DNA of 64,000 nucleotides, taken from assembly GCF_011762485.1 (NCBI RefSeq), contig NZ_JAAKGI010000039.1, positions 1 to 64,000 on the forward strand, in the 5' to 3' direction. Made by a program: the position numbers and the translations under genes. Numbering within the stretch: position 1 is the stretch's first letter; each line of letters opens with the position of its first letter. This stretch comes from Yeosuana marina. Lineage in GTDB: Bacteria > Bacteroidota > Bacteroidia > Flavobacteriales > Flavobacteriaceae. This document shows, one piece after another, positions 49,972 through 60,247 of the stretch. The notes below the pieces were generated by a model. The model made no database searches. It was given only the letters and a program-made list of their open reading frames with translations, and was not told the origin of the DNA.

Positions 49972-51714
49972 ATGAAAAAAAATATAAAGATAATTAGCTG
50001 TTTACTTGCAACAATAGTATTGTCTGCATGCAGCAAAGATTTTTTAGAATACGAACCAGAGGGTGTACTCTCTAGTGAAAATGTTGCAACGGCTGATAAT
50101 GCAGAGGCATTAGTTATAGCTGCTTATGCTGCAATTGGTAACGATGATATGATTGGGCCTATAACCTCTCAATGGGTTTACGGTAGCGTGCGTTCTGATG
50201 ACGCTTATAAAGGCGGAGGAGGTCGTGGCGATGTTGATGTTATAGATAAATATGAGCAATACAACCTTACCGTAGCAGATATGGGTGACTGGATGACACC
50301 AAGAACGTGGACACTTTATTATAGAGCCATTTCAAGAGCTAATTTTGCCTTATCTGTAATTAATGAAATTCCAGATGCAGACTATCCAAATAAAACTTTA
50401 AGACAAGCTGAACTAAGGTTTTTAAGAGCACACTGTCATTTTATGTTAAAACTGATTTTCAATAAAATACCTTATATAACGGAAGATATGACAGCTGAAG
50501 AAAAAGCATCAACTTCCAATGATATTGTTAATGATGAATTATGGAATAAAATCGCAGACGATTTTTTATTTGCTTATAACAATTTACCACAAGCTCAAGA
50601 CCAAGTTGGTAGAGCCGATAAAAATGCAGCTGCTGCTTATTTAGCAAAATTGCGTTTATATCAAGCCTATGAGCAAAATGACACACATCAAGTGACTAAT
50701 ATCAACACTTCAAGATTACAAGAAGTTATAGATTATGCCAATGATGTCACTGGATCCCTAGAGCCTGACTATGGCAATAATTTTTTAGACGGATATGACA
50801 ATGGCCCAGAATCTATATGGGCAGTACAATTTTCTATAAATGATGGGACAACAGTTGGTAGATTAAGCTATGTTACGGGGTTAAACTCTCCTCATGGGAC
50901 TGGGCTTTATGGATGTTGTGGATTCCATTTAGCAAGTCAGAATATGGTAAATGCTTTTAAAACCGATGCTTCAGGATTACCATTATTAGATACTTTTAAT
51001 AATACAGATATTTTCAACGTCATTGATGGTAATGGTGAAGCGCCATTGGCTTCAGGAGTTACATTAGATCCTAGGATTGATCATACAGTAGGAATTCCGG
51101 GAAGACCATTTAAATATAAGAACACAGTGAATACTCCTGGTGATATGATTTATAATTTTAGCTGGGCAAGAGATCCTGGTGTGTATGGGTACTTTGGAAA
51201 CATGAAAGAACAACAATCACCAGATTGTTCATGCTATGTAAAAGAAGGCCCCTTTGTAGGAACTTCTAAAAATATTGACTTTATACGTTATGCCGATGTA
51301 TTATTGTTTAAAGCAGAAGCATTAATTCAATTAAATCAAGTAGATGCAGGTGTAACCATTATTAATCAAATTAGAACACGTGCTGCCGCAAGTACTCAAA
51401 GACAAATAGCTGCCGGAGCTTCAAACGTTTATAATGTAGGTATGTACCCAATGGGAATGACTAAAGCTAATGCTTGGAAGGCTTTAATGTTTGAAAGACG
51501 TTTAGAATTTGGTATGGAAGGGCCTAGATTCTTTGATTTAGTAAGATGGGGAATCGCAGAGCCAGTACTTAATGGCTATTTAGCTGTTGAAAAAACAAGA
51601 AGAGATTTTCTTGCTAATGCCCAATTTACAGCTGGTAGAGATGAGTATTACCCAATACCACAAAGAGAAATTGATTTCACAGGTGGACTATATGACCAAA
51701 ACCCTGGATATTAA
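49972..51714 (+). CDS. SusD-like substrate-binding lipoprotein
   Basis: A 580-residue SusD/RagB lipoprotein (lipobox VLSAC, C20). The TPR-like helices of the family are seen from residue 130 (ELRFLRAHCHFMLKLIF), and the C-terminal motif LMFERRLEFGMEGPRFFDLVR is split here but clear. It caps the SusC barrel and binds the oligosaccharide. It is followed by a strong terminator. Confidence 0.95.
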   Translation: MKKNIKIISCLLATIVLSACSKDFLEYEPEGVLSSENVATADNAEALVIAAYAAIGNDDMIGPITSQWVYGSVRSDDAYKGGGGRGDVDVIDKYEQYNLTVADMGDWMTPRTWTLYYRAISRANFALSVINEIPDADYPNKTLRQAELRFLRAHCHFMLKLIFNKIPYITEDMTAEEKASTSNDIVNDELWNKIADDFLFAYNNLPQAQDQVGRADKNAAAAYLAKLRLYQAYEQNDTHQVTNINTSRLQEVIDYANDVTGSLEPDYGNNFLDGYDNGPESIWAVQFSINDGTTVGRLSYVTGLNSPHGTGLYGCCGFHLASQNMVNAFKTDASGLPLLDTFNNTDIFNVIDGNGEAPLASGVTLDPRIDHTVGIPGRPFKYKNTVNTPGDMIYNFSWARDPGVYGYFGNMKEQQSPDCSCYVKEGPFVGTSKNIDFIRYADVLLFKAEALIQLNQVDAGVTIINQIRTRAAASTQRQIAAGASNVYNVGMYPMGMTKANAWKALMFERRLEFGMEGPRFFDLVRWGIAEPVLNGYLAVEKTRRDFLANAQFTAGRDEYYPIPQREIDFTGGLYDQNPGY

Positions 51715-51756
51715 TTTTATAATAAAGTAGTTTGATTTTTTGAGTTAGTTTTTTAA

Positions 51757-51800
51757 ATTCCAGAAGAAATGATTAATTTTATTTCTTCTGGAATATTTTT
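51757..51800 (+). terminator. Terminator after susD-like gene
   Basis: ATTCCAGAAGAAAT (51757-51770) and its perfect complement (51781-51794), loop of 10 bases, then ATTTTT. It partly separates SusC/SusD from the alpha-galactosidase gene. Confidence 0.8.
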
Positions 51801-51920
51801 AAAAATAAGTTAGTAATCTTATATTCTTGGTAAAGTTTTCAAGAGTATTTATTCGATTTATAAATTTATTACCTACCTCAAATACTACTATCTGCATAAT
51901 CATTTAATTAAACATATATT

Positions 51921-54113
51921 ATGAAAATCGAATTTAATAAAATGATAATTTTATTTTTTGTCATTTCTTATTGTAGCGCACAAACTATAATTCCTATAGA
52001 AACCAAAGATTTTGCAATGGTTTTTAAAACGGATAGCCAAAACCGGTTATGGAATATTTACTTTGGAAAAAAATTAAGTGATAATTTAGACTATCAACAT
52101 ATTAATGAGCAATATTATTTTCCTAGTTCAAATGCGGGAATGTATAATGCTGCATATACGCCATCGGGTACTTGGAATTTATCTGAACCAGCCTTACAAG
52201 TAAAACATTTTGATGGAAATTTATCGACCGAATTACATTTTGTTAATGTTGAGACTCAAATAAATAATGAAGAAACCATTACAAAAATTAAATTAAACGA
52301 TCCGGTTTATAAATTAACGGTGGTTTTAAATTATAAAGTATGGTCAAACTTGAATGTGGTAGAACAATGGACTGAAATTACCAATAATGAGGATGGTACA
52401 ATTGAGCTAAACAAGTACGCTTCAGCAAATTTATACTTTACTAATAAAGATTTTTATTTAACACATTTTCAGGGTGAGTACTTAAAAGAAATGCAACCTG
52501 TAGAAGAAAAACTTACTCAAGGAATAAAAACCATTGAAACTAAGTTGGGTACTCGTGCCATGCTATTAGGTACTCCTAATTTTATTGTTTCATTTGAAAA
52601 TCCTCAAAACGAAGATGATGGTTTGGTTTTACTTGGTCAACTGGCTTGGAGTGGCAACTATAAAATAGATTTTGAAATAGATTCATATAAAAACTTAAGA
52701 TTAATAGCAGGAATTAATCCATATGAATCTAATTATTCCTTAAAAAAGGATGAAACTTTTAAAACCCCATCTCTTATTTATTCAATATCTAATAAAGGAA
52801 CAGGTTTAGCATCCAGACAATTACAATCTTGGGCAAAAAAATACAGGGTTTTAGATGGGGAAGGAGATAGATTAACCCTTTTGAACAATTGGGAAGCTAC
52901 TTATTTTGATTTTAATGAAAGTAAACTTTCTAAATTAGTTAAAGACACAAAAGATTTAGGGCTAGATTTATTTTTACTTGATGATGGTTGGTTCGGAAAT
53001 AGATATCCTAGAAATAATGATGATGCAGGATTGGGAGATTGGCAAGAAAATAGAAAAAAGTTACCAAATGGATTGGGTTACTTGGTTAAAGAAGCTAAAA
53101 AAAATAAGGTGAAATTTGGAATTTGGATTGAACCAGAAATGGCTAATCCAGAAAGTGAATTGTTTAAAAATCACCCTGATTGGATTATTAAGCAACCAGA
53201 ACGTCCTGAAAAGTTATATCGCAACCAGATGGTATTGGATGTTACTAATCCAGAAGTACAAGATTTTATATATGATGTTGTCGATAACCTGTTTACTCAA
53301 AATTCTGAAATAGCTTTTATAAAGTGGGATTGTAATGCGGTAATTTACAATGCTTACTCTGCCTACCAGCAGCAAAAAGGAATCTCACAAACACATCTTT
53401 ATGTGGATTATGTATTGGGATTATATAAAGTGCTAAAAAGAATTAGAGAAAAATATCCTAAAGTTCCCATGATGCTGTGTTCTGGTGGTGGCGGTAGAGC
53501 TGATTATGAGTTTTTAAAATATTTTACCGAGTTTTGGCCAAGTGATGATACCGACCCGATAGAACGTATTTTTTTGCAATGGAATTATTCCTATTTTTTT
53601 CCTGCAATAACAATGGATTGTCATGTAACCAATTGGGGAAATCAACCCATTAAATTTAAGGTTGATGTTGCAAGTATGGGGAAATTAGGGTTTGATGTAG
53701 ATGTGAGCCACATGAGTGTGAAAGATTTGGAATTCACGAAACTTGCAATTAAAAATTACAACGGTTTTAAAAATATAGTGCTTCATGGTGAGCAATATCG
53801 TTTGTCTAGTCCGTATAAAAATTCGTTTGCATCTTTAATATATGTCGATAATAATCAATCTCAGGCTGTTATGTTTAGTTATCTTAGTTCTAATAGGTTT
53901 ATAGAAAGAATTACTAAACGACCAATTAAACTGAAAGGTTTGGATGCTAATAGAAAATACAGGGTTAAAGAAATAAATCTATATCCAGGGGTAAAATCTA
54001 CATTAAATGAATTGGTTGTTTATTCTGGCGATTTTTTAATGACATTAGGTGTTAATCCTGAAGTAGACACCAAAAGAACTAGTGTATTATTATTGATTGA
54101 AGAAGTAAATTGA
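51921..54113 (+). CDS. GH36 alpha-galactosidase
   Basis: A 730-residue exported enzyme (signal peptide ending YCSAQ) of glycoside hydrolase family 36. The catalytic nucleophile is D470 in IKWDCN, and the acid/base is D542 in WPSDDTDP. Other family motifs are LLDDGWFGNR, GIWIEPEMANP and CSGGGGRADYE. An N-terminal beta-supersandwich precedes the barrel, and a C-terminal sheet follows. It removes alpha-1,6-galactose from raffinose, stachyose or melibiose, leaving sucrose for the GH32 enzyme. It begins about 200 bases after SusD and may have its own promoter. Confidence 0.95.
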   Translation: MKIEFNKMIILFFVISYCSAQTIIPIETKDFAMVFKTDSQNRLWNIYFGKKLSDNLDYQHINEQYYFPSSNAGMYNAAYTPSGTWNLSEPALQVKHFDGNLSTELHFVNVETQINNEETITKIKLNDPVYKLTVVLNYKVWSNLNVVEQWTEITNNEDGTIELNKYASANLYFTNKDFYLTHFQGEYLKEMQPVEEKLTQGIKTIETKLGTRAMLLGTPNFIVSFENPQNEDDGLVLLGQLAWSGNYKIDFEIDSYKNLRLIAGINPYESNYSLKKDETFKTPSLIYSISNKGTGLASRQLQSWAKKYRVLDGEGDRLTLLNNWEATYFDFNESKLSKLVKDTKDLGLDLFLLDDGWFGNRYPRNNDDAGLGDWQENRKKLPNGLGYLVKEAKKNKVKFGIWIEPEMANPESELFKNHPDWIIKQPERPEKLYRNQMVLDVTNPEVQDFIYDVVDNLFTQNSEIAFIKWDCNAVIYNAYSAYQQQKGISQTHLYVDYVLGLYKVLKRIREKYPKVPMMLCSGGGGRADYEFLKYFTEFWPSDDTDPIERIFLQWNYSYFFPAITMDCHVTNWGNQPIKFKVDVASMGKLGFDVDVSHMSVKDLEFTKLAIKNYNGFKNIVLHGEQYRLSSPYKNSFASLIYVDNNQSQAVMFSYLSSNRFIERITKRPIKLKGLDANRKYRVKEINLYPGVKSTLNELVVYSGDFLMTLGVNPEVDTKRTSVLLLIEEVN

Positions 54114-54155
54114 AATATTTTTTTAATAACTTGTTGAATATTAAAAGAAAAATAT

Positions 54156-55040
54156 ATGCCTAAAATAACATGTTTTGGAGAAGTGTTGTGGGATGTGTTC
54201 CCTACACATAAAAAAATAGGTGGAGCACCTTTAAATGTTGCAAACAGGCTACAGGCTTTAGGTAATGATGTCACTATGATTAGTGCCATTGGAGAAGGTG
54301 AAAACGGTACTAAATTGCTTAATTATATTAAGGATGTTGGTATTGATCCTAGTTGTATTCAAGTACACAATGAATTTAAAACGGGCAAAGTAAAAGTGAT
54401 GCTGAACGATAAAGGCTCAGCGTCATATGATATAAAATACCCAAGAGCTTGGGACAAAATTAGATTGACAGAAATAAACAAAAAGGCCGTAAAAAACTCG
54501 GATGCTTTTGTTTTTGGTAGTCTTGCCGCAAGAGATGAAAGTTCAAGAAATACGTTATACAAACTTATAGAACTTGCTAAATACAAAATTTTCGATTTAA
54601 ATCTTAGACCACCTTATTATACTAAAGAGCTTTTGATTCAATTAATGAATAAAGCTGATTTTATTAAGTTTAATGATGACGAGTTGTATGAAGTTAGTGG
54701 GTATTTAGATTCTAAATACCGTTCCATGGAACAGAATATTAGGTTTATTTCTAAAAAAACAAATACCAAACACATTTGCGTTACAAAAGGACATCATGGA
54801 GCGGTTTTACTATATGAGGACAAATTTTATTATAATAGTGGTTATCTTATTAAAGTGATTGATACCGTTGGCGCAGGTGATTCATTTTTAGGTTCTTTGA
54901 TAAGTCAATTACTAAATAAAGTGAATCCACAAGAAGCTGTTGATTTTGCGTGTGCAGTTGGTGCCATGGTAGCTCAAAGTGAAGGGGCCAACCCCGTTTT
55001 GTTAAAATCTGATATTGATACGTTTATTAACCCTTATTAA
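54156..55040 (+). CDS. PfkB-family sugar kinase, probable fructokinase
   Basis: A 294-residue cytoplasmic kinase of the ribokinase/PfkB family. The N-terminal GEVLWDVFP and GGAPLNVANRLQALG and the C-terminal DTVGAGDSF (catalytic base D242) are fructokinase-like. It phosphorylates the fructose released by GH32. It follows the GH36 gene by 42 bases and is probably in the same transcript. Confidence 0.93.
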   Translation: MPKITCFGEVLWDVFPTHKKIGGAPLNVANRLQALGNDVTMISAIGEGENGTKLLNYIKDVGIDPSCIQVHNEFKTGKVKVMLNDKGSASYDIKYPRAWDKIRLTEINKKAVKNSDAFVFGSLAARDESSRNTLYKLIELAKYKIFDLNLRPPYYTKELLIQLMNKADFIKFNDDELYEVSGYLDSKYRSMEQNIRFISKKTNTKHICVTKGHHGAVLLYEDKFYYNSGYLIKVIDTVGAGDSFLGSLISQLLNKVNPQEAVDFACAVGAMVAQSEGANPVLLKSDIDTFINPY

Positions 55041-55179
55041 ATTTAAATACAAAAGAAAAAGACGATTGTCTATATATTACTGTTGACAATACCACATGAT
55101 TTTTTCTGTAAAAATATCCCATACGAAAACGGGACTATGATACACAAACGTTGATTATAAGCTGCTAAAAACAAAAAGG

Positions 55180-55812
55180 ATGACTAAAAAATTTTTAATT
55201 TTAGATTTAGACAATACAATTTATCCTGTCTCTTCAATTGGACATGAATTATTCAAACCTTTATTTCAGTTGATTGAAAAAAACGGAGAATTTTCAGGAG
55301 AAATTGAATCGATAAAAAAAGCTATCATGCGTAAACCTTTTCAAAAAGTTGCAGAAGAATATAGTTTTAGTGAAAAATTATTAAAAGATGGTTTAAAAAT
55401 GCTCAAAAACACGATTTGCTCTATGAAAATGAGCACGTTTGAAGACTACGAAGAAATTAGAAAAATGCCTGTTGAAAAGATTTTAGTGACTACTGGATTT
55501 ACTAAAATGCAACGAAGCAAGGTAAAACAGTTAAATATTAAGAAAGATTTTAAAGAAATTCATATAGTTGACCCACAAATTTCGCAAAAAACTAAACGAG
55601 ATGTTTTTAGAGATATTTTAGAACGACTTGATTTAAAAACCGAGGATATTCTAGTTATTGGTGACGATCCAAATTCAGAAATTAAAGCAGCAAATGAGTT
55701 AGGAATTGACACTATTTTATATGACAAATTGAATTTCAATCCTAAAAGTCAAAATATTAGAATAACAAATTTTAAAGAATTACAAAAAATACTAAGCGAT
55801 GGCTATAAGTAA
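55180..55812 (+). CDS. HAD-superfamily phosphatase
   Basis: A 210-residue haloacid dehalogenase-like hydrolase: motif I LDLDNT (D9, D11), motif II TTGFT, and motif IV VIGDDPNSEI. The type with a small helical cap resembles phosphoglycolate and sugar-phosphate phosphatases. The substrate is unknown. It follows the fructokinase by 139 bases and may act on a sugar phosphate of the pathway, but it could be independent. Confidence 0.88.
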   Translation: MTKKFLILDLDNTIYPVSSIGHELFKPLFQLIEKNGEFSGEIESIKKAIMRKPFQKVAEEYSFSEKLLKDGLKMLKNTICSMKMSTFEDYEEIRKMPVEKILVTTGFTKMQRSKVKQLNIKKDFKEIHIVDPQISQKTKRDVFRDILERLDLKTEDILVIGDDPNSEIKAANELGIDTILYDKLNFNPKSQNIRITNFKELQKILSDGYK

Positions 55813-55929
55813 TACATGTTAAAGCGCTAATATGAAAGTAATTTTTAAAATCTTGGATAACACATAACCGAGACCTTTTTACATAATTAACGCAGAGTAA
55901 AGAAACAGCTAAAAACATATAAAGGAATA

Positions 55930-56058
55930 ATGAATTCAAAAGCAAAATCCTTAAACTATGTCTTGTTATGTTTCCTACTGGGGTCATTGACACCTATCTT
56001 TTCGAAATTGGGGCAGGAGGGATTTGAATCTTTAAAATTGTTTGATTTTGATATTTAA
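55930..56058 (+). pseudogene. Remnant of EamA-type transporter gene
   Basis: A 42-residue frame behind a good AAAGGAAT ribosome site. It begins MNSKAKSLNYVLLCFLLG and goes on SLTPIFSKLGQEGFES, like the first helix of EamA/DMT transporters, then stops in GFESLKLFDFDI, encoded by the second dispersed repeat. It is best read as a gene start joined to a repeat, that is, a decayed gene. Confidence 0.4.
56029..56058. repeat. Second dispersed repeat, copy 2
   Basis: GGATTTGAATCTTTAAAATT then GTTTGATTTTGATATTTAAAC. It matches 40524-40558 and 60608-60640. Confidence 0.5.
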
Positions 56059-56114
56059 ACTAATTAGTAAGAATTATAATATTGAATAAAATTTCTCTAA
56101 TTCTGATATTAAAA

Positions 56115-56180
56115 GGTTCGACATTTTTTCTGTTCGCTCTACAAGTAGAACCTTCAGCCTTTTTGGTTGGAGGTTTTTTT
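56115..56180 (+). repeat. Dispersed terminator-like repeat, copy C
   Basis: GGTTCGACATTTTTTCTGTT, CGCTCTACAAGTAGAACC, hairpin AACCTTCAGCC / GGTTGGAGGTT, then TTTTTTT. It is the best terminator of the three and lies behind the sugar locus. Confidence 0.7.
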
Positions 56181-56356
56181 TAATTAATTATTACGGTTTA
56201 TAATATTATAGAATTAGAATTGCCTCATTAATTTAAGAGGAAATTGATAAGTTTTACATTTCTTTCTAGAAAAGGAAGATGGAACAGGAGAAGTTGTTTA
56301 GAAGATATTTTGCTAACAATAATGATGATATCGGTATTAGTATAAATTACTATTTT

Positions 56357-59300
56357 TTAATTAAAATATTTTTCCAATAAGTTTAATAATGAATCTTTTT
56401 TTATAGGCTTGGAAATGTAATCATTGCAGCCAGATTTTAAAGCTTTCTCTCTATCTTTTGCGAGACCGAAAGCAGTCTGAGAAATAATGACAATGTCTTT
56501 GTTAAATTTTCTAATTTCTTTAGCAGCTTCATATCCATTGATTTTAGGCATTTTAATGTCCATGAGAATCAAGTCAATGTCTGGATTATTTTTACAAGTC
56601 TCAATAGCCTCAAAGCCGTCATTTGCAAATAAAATTTCTTTACTGTACCTATTAACTAATTCAGAAATTAATAATTTTGAATTTTCGTCATCATCAGCTA
56701 TTAATATTTTTAAATCTCTAATTCGTTCTTTTTCTAAATTGGTAAGGATACTATTTTGAACATTATTTTCTTCGCTATGTTTTGTATTATGAGGAATTGT
56801 AAAATAAAATGTTGAGCCTATACCTTCTTCGCTTTCTAACCAAATTTTTCCACCAAGCATTTCTACGTAAGATTTTGTAATAGCCAAGCCTAATCCTGCT
56901 CCTTGAAAAGCTCTCGAATCTTCAATATCAGCTTGAATAAAACGTTCAAATATCGCCATCTGCCTATTTTTTGGAATGCCAACGCCTGAATCTTTTACGA
57001 AAAATTCAATGAATTCTCCATTTAATTTACATCCTAATTCTATTGAGCCTTGGTCTGTAAACTTAATAGCATTCTTAACAAGATTGGTCAATATAGCAAA
57101 TACCTTTTCACGGTCGGTTTGAACAATAGCCTTTGTTTCTGGCAAGCTGTTTTTGATGACCAATTGGATACCTTTAGTTTCTGATTCAGGTTTAAAGAAA
57201 GTATATATATATTCTAGTTGTTTATTAATATTAGAGTCTTTAGTAACAAATTTCATTTGTCCAGATTCAATTTTAGAAATATCGATAATATCGTTAATGA
57301 TATTAAGCATCCTCTCGCCACTTTTCTTTATAATATTTATATATTGCTTTTGTTGTTCTCCAGTTAGTTTTGGCTCTTTTAATAATTCAGCAAAACCTAA
57401 AATGCCATTCATAGGTGTGCGAATCTCGTGACTCATATTTGCCAAAAATGCCGATTTTAAACGATCGCTTTCTTCCGCTTTTTCCTTAGCAATTATCAAA
57501 TCTTCTGTAGCTTGTTTTTTTTCGGTGATATCGTTGAAATTTAAAACAAAACCTTTTATTATTTCGTTGTCTAACAAATTTGTAAACGTTGTTTTTATCC
57601 AACGATATTCACCATCTTTTTTTCTAAAACGATATTTTGCAGTTGCTTTTTGTTCGGGATTACTCACAATTGTGTCAAATGCTTTATAAACAATGTCCAG
57701 ATCATCAGGATGCGTAAATTCATGTCCAAAATGGCCAATTATTTCATTTTCTGAATACCCAAAATGGCGGAACGCATTTGGACTTGCATAAATTAACCTA
57801 CCATCTATGTCATTAATTGCAACGCCATCAGGAGCATTTTCTAATAAAAATTTAAATCGCTTTTTACTCTCCGCTTCTTTTTCTTTGGCTATTTTTAAAG
57901 TTTGCTCATCTATTTTTTTCTGTATGACAAGTCCTGCTTGTTTTACAAATACTTCAATAAAGTTGCCATCTGAAATAACCTGTTCGTTGAAAGTAAAGAA
58001 ATGAATGACCGCTAATAATTCATCATCTTTATTTATACCAATGGTATAAATTTTATGCAGACTAATTAATTTTTCAATGGAATTTGCAGCGAATGCAGGA
58101 AGTTCTGAGGCCGAAAATTCGGCCAAACCACCATCAAATTCTATAAAATTACCAGATTTGAAAAAATCATTGTGAATCTCGGTGAGTTTGTACGTTCTGC
58201 CAACGGGGTTAAATCCTAAAACTTTAATAGCTTTCTTTAAAAGGCTGTTGTTTAAACCCGAAATATTTTCAAGCCTCGACTCATGGTTAGATTCGTCAAC
58301 AGAGCTAGTAAGGATAATAGTATTTGGATAATGTTTCTGTAAATTTTCGGCAATAAACTTATAAATACTCTCTATATCTGGCAGCAAAAGCATTTCAGAA
58401 GTTAAACGATTAAGGAGTTTGAATTTTTCTTCCTTTTCTTCTGCTTTTTCTTTGGCTTTGTGTAGTTCAATTTCAGCTAATTTACGTGAAGTAATGTTAC
58501 TGCCGAAACATGAGCCTCCAATAACTTTTCCATTTTTTATAATGGGATTAAATACAACTTCAATATATAATGTTCCGTTTTCGGTTGGAACGGCATCTTC
58601 TATTTTATATTGCTCGTTATTTAAAACCCTGTCGTATCTTGGTATCCAAAAGGGTTGCAATGGTTTTGGAAGTGCTTCTACTAGATTCATTCCGGGTTTA
58701 AGGAGAACATCAAAGGATTTAAAAAACTCTTGTTGAAATGTGTTATTAATATATAATAGCTCGTAGTTATGATTAAATGCCCAAATACTATCACTAGTGC
58801 CCTCAATTATGGCCGTAATATTTGCTTTACTTTCTTCGGCTTTTTCTTTGGCTTTGATTAATTCGAATTCAATTTTCTTGGGTTCAGAGATATCGACAAT
58901 TATCCCTCTTAGACCGATACTTTTGCCGTCTTTGTTAATTGGAGTTGAATAAATTAAAACAGGAAATGTGGAACCATCTTTCCTAACCAACTTATATTGA
59001 TTAGTTACATTTTTTTGATCGCCATTTAATTTACGGGATATGTTTTCTATTGCTTTTTGTTTGCTTTCAGGAGTAAAAAAATCAAGTGGACTTTTATCTA
59101 ATATTGAATAATCTTTAGGATATCCAAGTAAATTAAAAGCATTTTCATTCACATACGTTAAATTCCCATTTAAATCGGATTCGAAAATTATCTGAGGCAT
59201 CAAATTAGCTGTTTCCTTAAATTTTTCTTCGCTTTCTTTTAAGGCATCTTCCGCTTTCTTGCGTTCTGTGATGTCTGTATGAAAGGCGATAAACTGGTTA

Positions 59301-60247
59301 TCTGTAAGAGGGACAGCATCTATTCTTGCAATAATAATTGTTCCATCCTTTTTCTTTAATTTAATTTCATTACTTAATTTTCCTTCGTTCTTTAACTTTT
59401 TAAAGCTATCGATATTCTTTTCATTAGCTAAAACATCAGGAATTGAAAGTTTTAATAATTCATTTCGTGTATATCCAAGCAATTCTGCTGCTCCCAGATT
59501 AGCATCAATGTATTCGCCTTTATCATTTGCAATAAAAATTCCAAATGGTGCATGCTCAATATACGTTCTGTGTTTTATTTCAGAATCCTGAAGAGCTTTT
59601 TCAGCATTATATCGTCTCAGTGAAACCGATATTAAGTGGGCATAAGACTCGAGCAGCTCGATTGATGGAGAAGTCTGCCCCTTTTTAAAGCCAAGCATGG
59701 TAGTGCCGTATAACTCACCTTCTATAACATGTGCTATAGGATACAAACGGTCGATACCGGTTGTTATACGTATTGCCTTGTCAATAAGTTTAGGAATGGC
59801 ACCAAATGTAACTTCGGTAAACGTATTGTATGTTCCAACCAGGCTTTTTATAATCAATGCATAGGTCTCATCATCAACTGGTGATGCAGTTTTGGCTATT
59901 TTGTTTCCTACAGTTTTCAGCACGGTTTTTAAAACACCATGTTCTGCTTCAATATGGAGAAGTTGTAATTCTTTTTTGTTGGGTAAATACAAGCTAAAAG
60001 TTGCCAGATTAGCTCCTGTATAATCTTTTACAGCCTTAAGTAAAACCTTAGTAAATTCACCAACGGTAGATTTATCCGCCGAAGGAATGGCCATTGAATT
60101 TATAAATTTTAAAATTGAACTCTGTTGATTGACTATATCTTCGGCTGATTGTAATTCCTTAATGATATTATTAGATTTGATTAAATCCTGCTCGAGTTTC
60201 GCAATTTTCGATACTAATTCATCCTTATTTAATTTATCATACCTCAT
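56357..60247 (-). CDS. Soluble multi-PAS hybrid histidine kinase
   Basis: A 1296-residue kinase without a membrane segment. A coiled coil and a GAF-like domain (about 40-215) precede at least four PAS/PAC units (about 220-345, 345-470, 480-595 and 815-925), and another GAF-like region (about 610-800). Then come HisKA with H940 (ANMSHEIRTP), HATPase (FVKDSGVGIPKN, GAGLGLAITKSYV) and a C-terminal receiver with D1230 (LILMDIKMP). No output domain or partner regulator is nearby, so the phosphate must go to a distant protein. PAS and GAF units suggest sensing of redox, light or small molecules. No heme- or flavin-specific motif was recognised. Confidence 0.93.
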   Translation of the reverse strand: MRYDKLNKDELVSKIAKLEQDLIKSNNIIKELQSAEDIVNQQSSILKFINSMAIPSADKSTVGEFTKVLLKAVKDYTGANLATFSLYLPNKKELQLLHIEAEHGVLKTVLKTVGNKIAKTASPVDDETYALIIKSLVGTYNTFTEVTFGAIPKLIDKAIRITTGIDRLYPIAHVIEGELYGTTMLGFKKGQTSPSIELLESYAHLISVSLRRYNAEKALQDSEIKHRTYIEHAPFGIFIANDKGEYIDANLGAAELLGYTRNELLKLSIPDVLANEKNIDSFKKLKNEGKLSNEIKLKKKDGTIIIARIDAVPLTDNQFIAFHTDITERKKAEDALKESEEKFKETANLMPQIIFESDLNGNLTYVNENAFNLLGYPKDYSILDKSPLDFFTPESKQKAIENISRKLNGDQKNVTNQYKLVRKDGSTFPVLIYSTPINKDGKSIGLRGIIVDISEPKKIEFELIKAKEKAEESKANITAIIEGTSDSIWAFNHNYELLYINNTFQQEFFKSFDVLLKPGMNLVEALPKPLQPFWIPRYDRVLNNEQYKIEDAVPTENGTLYIEVVFNPIIKNGKVIGGSCFGSNITSRKLAEIELHKAKEKAEEKEEKFKLLNRLTSEMLLLPDIESIYKFIAENLQKHYPNTIILTSSVDESNHESRLENISGLNNSLLKKAIKVLGFNPVGRTYKLTEIHNDFFKSGNFIEFDGGLAEFSASELPAFAANSIEKLISLHKIYTIGINKDDELLAVIHFFTFNEQVISDGNFIEVFVKQAGLVIQKKIDEQTLKIAKEKEAESKKRFKFLLENAPDGVAINDIDGRLIYASPNAFRHFGYSENEIIGHFGHEFTHPDDLDIVYKAFDTIVSNPEQKATAKYRFRKKDGEYRWIKTTFTNLLDNEIIKGFVLNFNDITEKKQATEDLIIAKEKAEESDRLKSAFLANMSHEIRTPMNGILGFAELLKEPKLTGEQQKQYINIIKKSGERMLNIINDIIDISKIESGQMKFVTKDSNINKQLEYIYTFFKPESETKGIQLVIKNSLPETKAIVQTDREKVFAILTNLVKNAIKFTDQGSIELGCKLNGEFIEFFVKDSGVGIPKNRQMAIFERFIQADIEDSRAFQGAGLGLAITKSYVEMLGGKIWLESEEGIGSTFYFTIPHNTKHSEENNVQNSILTNLEKERIRDLKILIADDDENSKLLISELVNRYSKEILFANDGFEAIETCKNNPDIDLILMDIKMPKINGYEAAKEIRKFNKDIVIISQTAFGLAKDREKALKSGCNDYISKPIKKDSLLNLLEKYFN

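Larger units (their letters stand above)
55813..56356. other. Intergenic region with gene remnant and repeats
   Basis: It holds a short frame (55930-56058) that looks like a cut transporter gene, the second repeat (56029-56058) and copy C of the terminator-like repeat (56115-56180). Nothing else was seen. Confidence 0.6.
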
